Shown here one piece after another: positions 33,855-41,638 of a DNA stretch of 64,000 bases. Location of the stretch: the NCBI RefSeq assembly GCF_030389965.1, contig NZ_CP128399.1:2036934-2100933 (forward strand), written 5' to 3'. Made by a program: the position numbers and the translations under genes. Within the stretch, counting starts at the first letter, position 1; every line of letters starts with the position of its first letter. The notes beneath the pieces were generated by a model. It did not search any database. It was given only the letters and a program-made list of their open reading frames with translations, and was not told the origin of the DNA. This DNA is from Candidatus Chlorohelix allophototropha (lineage in GTDB: Bacteria; Chloroflexota; Chloroflexia; Chloroheliales; Chloroheliaceae).

Positions 33855-36244
33855 GCAATTAATCCGGTATCAATCTCATTATCATTAATGAGACCATAAA
33901 CACTATTAAATGTGATAGTAGCGGTTGCCCACCCATTGATATTTTCCATTTGGAAAGTACCTTGTAGGTCTTTGGTTACAAGGGTGTGTACAATCTGCAA
34001 ACCCAAACCGGATTTTGTGCCGGAAGGGTCAAATTCGGTGGGATAGCCTCTTCCATTATCACGGATGATGACGTGGGTACGCCCTTCGCTTATAAAAGAA
34101 CTAATACGCACCTCACCCTCATTTTTGTCACGAAAACCATGGAAAATTGCATTGGAAATCAATTCCATCACCAGAATTGCGAGTAAGGTAGCTTCTTTAC
34201 TGGCAATAGGCACTTTACTTTCATCTACTTTGAACCGGATGCGTTTATCCGGCTGCACAAGGCTGACGCTGGCAATATCGGTTATTTCTTTAGCAACCGC
34301 GTTTACTGTAGTTACGCCGATATCCTCGCGGCATAATAAATCATGAACTGCTGCAATGCTTTGAATACGCGCTACGCTCTCCGAAAGCGGTTGCACAACC
34401 TGTGGATCATGTACCCGGCGCATTTGCATCGAAAGTAATGCCGCTACTGTTTGCAGGTTGTTACGTACCCGATGGTGCATTTCCTGTAATAAAGCCGATT
34501 TGATGGTCAAACCGCGCTGGGCTTCCTCATAGAGACGTGCGTTCTGTATGGCGATTGAAGCTTGATCGGCAAAGGAAGAGATAATCTGGATTTGCTCCTC
34601 ATTAAAATGACGCTGCTGCCGGGTATAAACGCAGATTACACCCAATATAACCTGTTCCGCTCCGACCAGCGGTACGCACATAGCAGCACGATATTGGTCA
34701 TTAATCAGATATTCTTCGCCCGGATGCAATTCAAAGTGAGCATCCCACACATGTTCAGAGTGGTTGTATTCCGCAGCACGCCCCACGGGACCTTCGCCCA
34801 ATTTTACCTGCATATTTTTAACATAATCACCGCTAAGCCCATGGCTGGCGACAATCGTTAGGTAATTGCTGCCTTCTTTTAGCTCATAGATGGAAGCCAT
34901 TTCGGCTTTTACCAGTTCTGCCGCCTGTTGTACCATTAATTCCAGTACCGAGTTAATATCAAGCGTGGCGGCAATGAGTTTGGAAACCCTTTGCAAGGTG
35001 GAAAGTTCCTGTACTTTTTCGCGCAAACGCTCATCGGTTTGCTGATATAGTCGGGAGTTTTCGATTGCCAGCGCAATTTCGCCTGCAACCATTTCTAGAA
35101 AGCGCACTTCTTCGGTAGTCCAACTGCGATAAATGCGCGATTGAACTCCGATTACGCCTACTAATTTCTCACGGGTGTATAGGATGATAGGTACGCTCAA
35201 CATTGAACGTGATGAGTCTTCCTCTAGTTGCGGAGAATATTGAAAGCGGCTATCTGCCCACATATCGTAAACCGATATTGGTCGCCCTTCTTTGGCAGCA
35301 ATGCCCGTAATTCCTTCACCTAGCAATACTTCCATCGTGCCAATGCTACGCTGGTTAAGTCCATGCGCCGCCCGTAGCACCATTTTTTCCTGCCCACTTT
35401 GCGATTCACGTTCATAGACATAAATACTACAAATATCACAGCCCATTACTTCTGCAACTGCCTGCACGGTAAGATCAAGCACTGAATTTTGGTCAAGGCT
35501 ACTATTTACGGCGTTATTAACTTTGTGAAGCGCTTCTAGTTCATCCAGTGAACGCCGCACTTGTTCTCGGAAACCGCCACCTGAACGAGATAAGGGGCTG
35601 GCGTTCAAGTCTTCCGCCGGAGAATGGTGGGAAGAAAGGGAACGCATTACCAAACGGTCATGCCCTTCCATATAACCCTTTAATAGGCTGGAATATACTT
35701 GGCGGTTAATTTTGTTCATTTGCCGAGTTAATTCCATTCGAGATTCGGCATCATATTCAAGAATAGTGCTGATAAGTAGTTCGGCGTTGATTTCCTGAAA
35801 ATAGGAAAGTGCCTGTGAACTAAGATCATCTACCGGAATTTCTACCAGCGCCCATTTTGCTCCCTCCATGCTCATAAATTCGAGGAATCCTTCAAGGTCA
35901 TCGGTTCGTAGCGCGTCGATTAGCTTGCTAAAATAACCGGGGTAAATATTATGCGCTGAAAAACTGACCGATGAATTTGAATTTTCTTCGCGAAGTTGAA
36001 GGGGATAGATAGGTCTTGGAATATTTTCGATGTAGGTAAGCGTGGCAATGCTCGCTTCACCCGGTATGTAATCTGTGCCTTCTAATTGGTAAGGTAGTTG
36101 ACTTATATTGTGTGTTTTAGCTTTGGAAAAAGTTTGGGCGACTCCATTTTCCCATTCTTCACGCCAATGTTCCTCGACCTGAGCTTTTATAAGGTCTAAG
36201 GAAGTAACAAGCCTACTCACATTATCAACTTTGATTGATGTCAT
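33851..36244 (-). CDS. Cytoplasmic sensor histidine kinase with two GAF domains
   Basis: A 797-residue kinase. N-terminal residues 1-200 form an alpha-helical region similar in style to RsbRD/globin-like sensors (DLIKAQVEEHWREEWENG). Two GAF domains follow (about 250-400 and 425-575). The HisKA_2 box LLQEMHHRVRNNLQTVAALL has its phospho-accepting His near residue 588. The ATPase domain has ELISNAIFHGF (N box), IRDNGRGYP (G1) and SGLGLQIV (G2). There is no membrane helix, so it senses internal cues. GAGGGAG nine bases before the ATG fixes the start. It leads the transcript with the binding-protein gene overlapping by ATGA. Confidence 0.9.
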   Translation of the reverse strand: MTSIKVDNVSRLVTSLDLIKAQVEEHWREEWENGVAQTFSKAKTHNISQLPYQLEGTDYIPGEASIATLTYIENIPRPIYPLQLREENSNSSVSFSAHNIYPGYFSKLIDALRTDDLEGFLEFMSMEGAKWALVEIPVDDLSSQALSYFQEINAELLISTILEYDAESRMELTRQMNKINRQVYSSLLKGYMEGHDRLVMRSLSSHHSPAEDLNASPLSRSGGGFREQVRRSLDELEALHKVNNAVNSSLDQNSVLDLTVQAVAEVMGCDICSIYVYERESQSGQEKMVLRAAHGLNQRSIGTMEVLLGEGITGIAAKEGRPISVYDMWADSRFQYSPQLEEDSSRSMLSVPIILYTREKLVGVIGVQSRIYRSWTTEEVRFLEMVAGEIALAIENSRLYQQTDERLREKVQELSTLQRVSKLIAATLDINSVLELMVQQAAELVKAEMASIYELKEGSNYLTIVASHGLSGDYVKNMQVKLGEGPVGRAAEYNHSEHVWDAHFELHPGEEYLINDQYRAAMCVPLVGAEQVILGVICVYTRQQRHFNEEQIQIISSFADQASIAIQNARLYEEAQRGLTIKSALLQEMHHRVRNNLQTVAALLSMQMRRVHDPQVVQPLSESVARIQSIAAVHDLLCREDIGVTTVNAVAKEITDIASVSLVQPDKRIRFKVDESKVPIASKEATLLAILVMELISNAIFHGFRDKNEGEVRISSFISEGRTHVIIRDNGRGYPTEFDPSGTKSGLGLQIVHTLVTKDLQGTFQMENINGWATATITFNSVYGLINDNEIDTGLIA

Positions 36245-36309
36245 TTATAAAACTCCCTCGAAACTATTCCAGAGATTTGTAGAACATTATAGCATGTCGG
36301 GGAAGATTC

Positions 36310-37344
36310 TTAATTTATTTGGGTAAGAGTATTGGCAATTTGTATCCAAGTTGGAATCTGGCTTGAGGTTTTAAAGCCAGCCTCGCCCATTTTGGCAGCT
36401 AAACCCCGGTCTGAATATAAACGATCTAATTTGTCGGCAAATTCGATAGGGTTGCCACAAATATAACCGTTTATCTCATTTTCTACAAATTCCAGTACGC
36501 CGCCGCTATCGGGAGCAGTGAGTACCGGCTTATAACTACGCATTGCTTCAAGTGTGGCATAGCCATAATCTTCATCTAGCGGCGCATAATAAACTGCCAA
36601 CGCCCCTGCATATAATTCCACCGCTTTTTCCTCGCTTATGCGCCCTGTAAATTCTATCCGATGGTTTATACCAAGTGCGTGCGCTTTCTCCTTCAGTTTT
36701 TGCGCATCTGGACCTGCTCCGCCGATAATAGCCCGAACTCCACTACGACTGCGCTTGATTGTTTCCAGCAAAATATCAAGCCGTTTTGCGCTATCCAGCC
36801 TGCTTAGCGAGAAAATGTAATCCCCATACCCACTATTATGGTAAAGGGTATGTTTAAGAGCGGGGTAGAGTGGTGTAGCAGACAACCCATTATAACGAAG
36901 CAATCGTTTTGCAACGTTTTTAGAAATGGTGAAAACGGCGTTGGCTTCTCCGATACCCAAGGAGTCAGTTTCCATTACTACTCGGCGAGCGCGCCTATCC
37001 TTATCACTCAAACCAAAATCACTTAAGGGTGTGCCATACCAGTCATAAGCTTGGCGATGCTGATGAACTAACCAAACAACTTTTCGAGGATGGCGTACTG
37101 CCCATGTAGGAAATTTAGTGCAGATAACTAGATCAACCACTCTGCCGTTTAGCTTTTCGAGGTCTAGAGTACGCCACAAAACAGGCTGGCGTTCAAGCTC
37201 ATCTCGTGGATACCATTTGAAGGGTAGCGAGACAATTTCCACCCGGTGTCCGATTTCCCGCAACGCACTCGCCAGCCCATCCACCAATTCTTCTGCCCCA
37301 CCACGCACAAAAGGAACTTGGCTGGCGCATATGACTATGTTCAT
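36310..37344 (-). CDS. Glycosyltransferase family 4
   Basis: A 344-residue GT-B glycosyltransferase. The N-terminal domain begins MNIVICASQVPFVRGGAEELVDGLASAL. The C-terminal domain has YIFSLSRLDSAKRLDILLETI and the donor-site acid region YAPLDEDYGYATLEAMRSYKPV. This suggests cell-surface polysaccharide or lipid glycosylation using a nucleotide sugar, with acceptor unknown. Its start overlaps the stop of the preceding coiled-coil gene by ATGA, so the pair is translated together. Confidence 0.86.
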   Translation of the reverse strand: MNIVICASQVPFVRGGAEELVDGLASALREIGHRVEIVSLPFKWYPRDELERQPVLWRTLDLEKLNGRVVDLVICTKFPTWAVRHPRKVVWLVHQHRQAYDWYGTPLSDFGLSDKDRRARRVVMETDSLGIGEANAVFTISKNVAKRLLRYNGLSATPLYPALKHTLYHNSGYGDYIFSLSRLDSAKRLDILLETIKRSRSGVRAIIGGAGPDAQKLKEKAHALGINHRIEFTGRISEEKAVELYAGALAVYYAPLDEDYGYATLEAMRSYKPVLTAPDSGGVLEFVENEINGYICGNPIEFADKLDRLYSDRGLAAKMGEAGFKTSSQIPTWIQIANTLTQIN

Positions 37345-37733
37345 GCTTTTTGCTTCAGTTGTTCTTCCAGTGAAGCAATTCGCTGTTCCATATCATGTCC
37401 CTCCCGCGTTAATTGCTCAAGATAGGCATTGAGTTGTAACAAAGCGCGGGTGGTAGCGGCATTGTAATTATTTTGTTGCTCTACGATGGGGTTAATATAC
37501 CAGCGCAACAACAGGCGGGTTATGCGTTTGGCATATGCAATCGCCCGCCCGATTAGGGGTGGTGTGCCCCATGTAATGGGAAGATGGGCGCTGACATTCC
37601 AAAGCTCATTTGCTTGTTTTATCACGCTGCGTAGTTCGCTCAGTTCCGAACCGTGTAGCCTTTCGCGGCGTAAGCGTACTTCTTCTCGCAAGCGGTTCAA
37701 TACTTCTGCTACATTCTCATCCGATGTTTGCAA
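37341..37733 (-). CDS. Coiled-coil protein coupled to glycosyltransferase
   Basis: A 130-residue, mostly helical protein with no family I can name. An Arg/Glu-rich helix (NRLREEVRLRRERLHGSELSEL) leads to a central hydrophobic part with a PITWGTPPLIGRAIAYAKRITRLLLRWYINPIVEQQNNYN motif suggesting membrane-surface contact. It ends in a leucine-zipper-like coiled coil (LNAYLEQLTREGHDMEQRIASLEEQL). A very strong AGGAGGGGGAG ribosome site precedes it. The ATGA overlap with the glycosyltransferase implies a partner or scaffold role (inference). Confidence 0.7.
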   Translation of the reverse strand: MQTSDENVAEVLNRLREEVRLRRERLHGSELSELRSVIKQANELWNVSAHLPITWGTPPLIGRAIAYAKRITRLLLRWYINPIVEQQNNYNAATTRALLQLNAYLEQLTREGHDMEQRIASLEEQLKQKA

Positions 37734-37753
37734 TTCTCCCCCTCCTGAAACAA

Positions 37754-37779
37754 AAAAACCCTTCCGGTTGGAAAGGTCT
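37754..37779 (-). terminator. Terminator of tRNA-Gly
   Basis: On the minus strand ACCTTTCC pairs with GGAAGGGT around an AACC loop, followed by seven T. It lies 11 bases after the tRNA, separating it from the coiled-coil/glycosyltransferase pair. Confidence 0.85.
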
Positions 37780-37789
37780 TAAGAAAAGC

Positions 37790-37861
37790 GGGAGACGAGA
37801 CTCGAACTCGCGACATTCTGCTTGGGAAGCAGACACTCTACCGACTGAGTTACTCCCGCAT
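37790..37861 (-). tRNA. tRNA-Gly (anticodon CCC)
   Basis: A 72-base cloverleaf on the minus strand. The acceptor stem is GCGGGAG/CTCCCGC, the D arm contains AACTCAGTCGGTAGAG, and the anticodon arm is TCTGC-TTCCCAA-GCAGA, giving CCC (reads GGG). The T arm holds GTTCGAGTC. CCA is not encoded. This is the only tRNA in the window. Confidence 0.95.
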
Positions 37862-37938
37862 GTAACTTTATGATTATAACAGAGCTATAAAAGCCAGTCA
37901 ATTCTTTATCGGGAAATCGGAAACATTGCAACATAGTG

Positions 37939-37967
37939 TTGACAATAGCTAATTGGACTCATACAAT
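37939..37967 (+). promoter_or_regulatory. Sigma-70-type promoter upstream of HNH gene
   Basis: TTGACA (37939-37944) and TACAAT (37962-37967) are separated by 17 bases. The gap to the HNH start is about 160 bases and holds nothing else I recognise. Confidence 0.7.
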
Positions 37968-38125
37968 ATATAGGGGCAAATCAATATGGATTGCCCAATC
38001 TACAGCTCTTAAAAAAATGGGATACTTCATTGAAAGCCGGTAGTCATTGTAAGGCTTGCCGGTATAGTGATTACAACGCGATGCAACTGCCACTTGTAGG
38101 CGCGCTGAGTCAAGAAGGATAGCCA

Positions 38126-38626
38126 ATGAGCAAGGTTTTAGTGCTGAATGCTACTTACGAGCCTATCAGTTTTGTTTCTTTAAGGCGAGCGGTCGTACTG
38201 CTGCTAAAAGAAAAAGCCGAAGTAATTGAGGCGAGTGTGGAGCGGCAACTAAGAGCGGAAAGAGCCTCTTTCCCTTATCCGCTGGTAATTCGTCTCGTGA
38301 CTTATGTTCCGGTTCCTCGTTTCTTTAATCTCCCACTTTCCCGACGCAGCCTTCTATCACGTGATAACTATACTTGCCAGTACTGTGGGGTTGTGGATAA
38401 TCAGCTTACTATTGACCATGTTTTACCCAAGTCGCGTGGTGGTAAAACCGAGTGGACAAATGTTGTTGCTGCCTGTGTAAACTGCAATCGGAAAAAGGGC
38501 AACAAGTTACCGGCAGAAGCAAAAATGTACCCCCGGGTTGCTCCCGTAAAACCGGCATATATTACAGTAGTTTTGTTAGGTCAAGCCAAAGGTAACGAGA
38601 CCTGGGCTAGATATATAAGAACCTGA
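38126..38626 (+). CDS. HNH endonuclease family protein
   Basis: A 166-residue protein of the widespread small HNH family that begins VLVLNATYEPISFVSLRRAVVLL. The nuclease core has zinc cysteines (CQYC and CVNCN), the catalytic DHV in LTIDHVLPKSRGG, and TNVVAACVNCNRKKGNK. It should nick or cut DNA with a metal ion, but its cellular role is unknown. It is found in many bacterial chromosomes outside mobile elements. AAGGATAG precedes the ATG. Confidence 0.9.
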   Translation: MSKVLVLNATYEPISFVSLRRAVVLLLKEKAEVIEASVERQLRAERASFPYPLVIRLVTYVPVPRFFNLPLSRRSLLSRDNYTCQYCGVVDNQLTIDHVLPKSRGGKTEWTNVVAACVNCNRKKGNKLPAEAKMYPRVAPVKPAYITVVLLGQAKGNETWARYIRT

Positions 38627-38685
38627 TAACTTGGTCGGCGGGTTGTAACTTGTTCTGTTTATTGCCCGCTTATTTCTAAATCTCA

Positions 38686-39624
38686 ATGATTAAAACCGAA
38701 CGGCTCTCCAAGCGATTCGGCAGCTTAAATGCCGTCGAAAACCTGACAATTGAGGTAGCAGATGGCGAAATATTTGGTTTTCTAGGTCCAAACGGTGCTG
38801 GAAAAACTACTACTATTCGTTTGCTTTCCGGTTTAATCGAACCCAGTGGCGGTAAAGCATGGGTCAACGGCTTTGAGTTGGGTAGTCAAAACGATAAAAT
38901 ACGTGCTTCTATCGGTTTGCTCACTGAAACGCCCGGTTTGTACGAGCAATTATCCGCTTTAGATAATATGCTTTTCTATGCCGAGTTGTACACTCTTTCG
39001 AAAGCTGAGGCGCGACAGCGTGTACAGGAAGTGCTTGAATGGTTATCCTTGTGGAATAGGCGGGATGATCAGGTTATTACTTTTAGTAAAGGCATGAAAC
39101 AAAAACTGGCAATCGGTAGAGCTTTATTACATCGTCCACAAATCTTGTTTCTGGATGAACCAACTGCCGGGTTGGATGCCGAATCTGCCAAAACTGTACG
39201 GGATGCGATTGTTACTTTAAAGAATACAAAACGCACGATTTTTCTTTCTACCCATAACATGGATGAAGCTGACAAGCTTTGTGAGCGCATTGGGATTTTC
39301 AAGAACCGCTTGATTCAAATCGATTCTCCTAGAAACCTTCGCCGTCGTTTTGGGGTCAATTCTCGAAGAGTTAGAGTACAATTGCGTTCGGAAGTTGCGG
39401 GGCTGCAATCAGAAGTTAGCAAATTACCATTTGTGCAGCAAGTAGCACTGGAATCTATTAATATAGATGCACAAAACGTTTATAATATGTACATATCGCT
39501 CGATGACCCTGATAATCAGAATCCACAATTGGTAAAATGTATTGTTGAATTTGGGGCTGAGATTCAGTATGTAGAAGAGCAAACGGCAACTCTAGAAGAT
39601 GTCTATTTAGATCTAATACGTTAA
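38686..39624 (+). CDS. ABC transporter ATP-binding protein, no adjacent permease
   Basis: A 312-residue ATPase of the export type (CcmA/DrrA-like). Walker A is GPNGAGKTTT, the signature region FSKGMKQKLAIGRAL is a known variant of LSGGQ, Walker B is ILFLDEPTAGLD and the H-loop is STHN. The C-terminal 80 residues (after residue 220) form the accessory DUF4162-like region. A two- or three-gene export operon would be expected, but the next gene is a kinase and no permease is visible, so it may act with a distant subunit. Confidence 0.87.
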   Translation: MIKTERLSKRFGSLNAVENLTIEVADGEIFGFLGPNGAGKTTTIRLLSGLIEPSGGKAWVNGFELGSQNDKIRASIGLLTETPGLYEQLSALDNMLFYAELYTLSKAEARQRVQEVLEWLSLWNRRDDQVITFSKGMKQKLAIGRALLHRPQILFLDEPTAGLDAESAKTVRDAIVTLKNTKRTIFLSTHNMDEADKLCERIGIFKNRLIQIDSPRNLRRRFGVNSRRVRVQLRSEVAGLQSEVSKLPFVQQVALESINIDAQNVYNMYISLDDPDNQNPQLVKCIVEFGAEIQYVEEQTATLEDVYLDLIR

Positions 39625-39634
39625 AACACACTAG

Positions 39635-41638
39635 ATGATTGATTCGTCCAAAACTATTCCACAATTAGATTTCCTCACTTTGCAGGCGCTCGTAATGCAC
39701 GCTCCTATCGGGATGCTTGCCACTTTTGGTCCTGATCACCGAATTGTGGTTGGAAACGAAAAATATCTTAATTTAGTCTACTGGAGTACGCCGGAACAGA
39801 TTATCGGTCATACAGTTGCTGAAATATATGGTTATCATACCGATTCTGAATCCCTTCTTGAAGCATTAGATTACATTTATCAAAATAATGAACCGCTGGA
39901 TCTGCGTGATATTAACTACATGATACCGCAGACTGGTCAAAACCCTAAACCACTTTATTTATCTATACATATCTGCCCATATACCTCTCCTGATAATCCA
40001 GAGCAGGCAAACGGGTTAGTGCTTTATTTTATTGATACTACCAATGAAGTGCTAAGCAAGAAGCACCTCCAAGATGCTGCTTCGGCTGATTACGAAAAAG
40101 CACGAGAAATGGAAATTATTTTTAATAATATCAAAGACGGGGTGATGCTATCGAGTTCACATCGCACTATTATATGGATGAATCCTGAAGCCTATCGCTT
40201 GCTAGGAGTAGATAGAGATTACATTGCTATAGATCCCGGTCTTGAGGATAGCAGGTTTGTCCCTTATGCGTTGGATGGACAAAATGTAGATCAATATGAC
40301 CTGCCTGCCCCTCGTGCGCTGCTTGAAAAACGTACAGTTGAGGGTGAACTTCTCTGGCAACGTACTGATGGCTCAAAAGTAGCTATGAACATGATTTCGG
40401 TTCCAATTATAGATGACGATGGTCAGTTAACGATGATAGTGTCCGTCTTCCGGGATATCGGACCACGTCTTGAGGCAGAACGCCTTCAAAAAGAACTGCT
40501 TCAAAATCTCGAAATGGAGCGCAGCCGTTTGGATGCCATCATAAATGACGTTGGCGCAGGGTTGGTGGTGGTTGGGCTGGATGGCAATATCATTTTAATT
40601 AATAAACGTATAACCAAACCAACGGGTCATTCCGGTAACTATTTTGTTGGAAAGCCACTTGAAGTTTTGGTGGACGAATTCAGCCCACTAATAAGTGATA
40701 TAGAAGGCTTTAACATAAAAGTCAAAAAGATACTTTCTGCCCCTGAGAAAAGCCAAGAATTCGAAATCAGGATGCTTGAACCATTGGGAATGGATTTACA
40801 ACTGGTTACATTCCCGATTATGGATAACAACCACGAAGTAATGGGTTGGGGTGCGCTTATTGAAAATATCACCAAACAAAAACAATTACAACGACTTAAA
40901 AGCCAATTTGTAGCTGCTGCCAGCCACGAATTACGTACTCCAATGACTGGGATTGTTGGTTTTGCCGAGTTGCTCTTAACTCGTGAAGTTGAACCTACTT
41001 TGCGCCGCAAATGGCTTCACAATATTTATCAAGAAAGCATGCGGGTAAGCAAAATAATTGAAAGTATGCTAAATATATCAAAAATTGAGGCAGGCGTACT
41101 TGAACTTACCCGAAACCACTTTAATCTTTATACCTTGCTACAAAGTGTTATTGAGAATGTTTTGGCTTCACATCCGGAGCGTAAAATTGACGTTACTTTG
41201 AGCAGTGCCAAAGTGTCAGAAGCCAGTATCCATGCTGATAGAGAAAAACTGAGTGATGCTCTAAATCGATTGATCAGTAATGCTCTTAAATTCAGTGACA
41301 AAAGTAAGCCAGTAGAAATAAGCGTATCTTGTTTAGTAGGCGAATATTTCGAGAATTTAGCTAATTTGCCCCAGTCCGTGTCCTCAGCGGCTTCTCAAAG
41401 CTCTTGGTTTATGGTGGCTATCCGCGACTTCGGAATCGGAATTGATCAAGAAGATTTACCCAATATTTTCGAGCCTTTTTACCGCACTAAAAATTCTTCC
41501 GAACTTGTACAGCGCGGTAGCGGGTTGGGCTTAGCGCTTACCAAGAAACTGATTGAACTACATAACGGGCATTTATGGGCTACCAGTAAACCGGGAATTG
41601 GCTCTACCTTTTTTATAATGTTACCGTCGTTCGATTAA
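39635..41638 (+). CDS. PAS-domain sensor histidine kinase
   Basis: A 667-residue soluble kinase with three PAS domains (about 15-130, 148-275 and 298-410). The HisKA box is AAASHELRTPMTGIVGFAE (His near residue 430). The ATPase domain has NRLISNALKFSD (N box), IRDFGIGIDQEDLPNIFEPFYRTKN and GSGLGLALTKKLIELHNGHLW. No membrane helix is visible, so it senses internal redox, light or ligand cues. It has no receiver of its own. The stand-alone receivers at 2339-3357 are candidate partners. Its stop shares a TTAA with the stop of the convergent helicase gene. Confidence 0.9.
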   Translation: MIDSSKTIPQLDFLTLQALVMHAPIGMLATFGPDHRIVVGNEKYLNLVYWSTPEQIIGHTVAEIYGYHTDSESLLEALDYIYQNNEPLDLRDINYMIPQTGQNPKPLYLSIHICPYTSPDNPEQANGLVLYFIDTTNEVLSKKHLQDAASADYEKAREMEIIFNNIKDGVMLSSSHRTIIWMNPEAYRLLGVDRDYIAIDPGLEDSRFVPYALDGQNVDQYDLPAPRALLEKRTVEGELLWQRTDGSKVAMNMISVPIIDDDGQLTMIVSVFRDIGPRLEAERLQKELLQNLEMERSRLDAIINDVGAGLVVVGLDGNIILINKRITKPTGHSGNYFVGKPLEVLVDEFSPLISDIEGFNIKVKKILSAPEKSQEFEIRMLEPLGMDLQLVTFPIMDNNHEVMGWGALIENITKQKQLQRLKSQFVAAASHELRTPMTGIVGFAELLLTREVEPTLRRKWLHNIYQESMRVSKIIESMLNISKIEAGVLELTRNHFNLYTLLQSVIENVLASHPERKIDVTLSSAKVSEASIHADREKLSDALNRLISNALKFSDKSKPVEISVSCLVGEYFENLANLPQSVSSAASQSSWFMVAIRDFGIGIDQEDLPNIFEPFYRTKNSSELVQRGSGLGLALTKKLIELHNGHLWATSKPGIGSTFFIMLPSFD

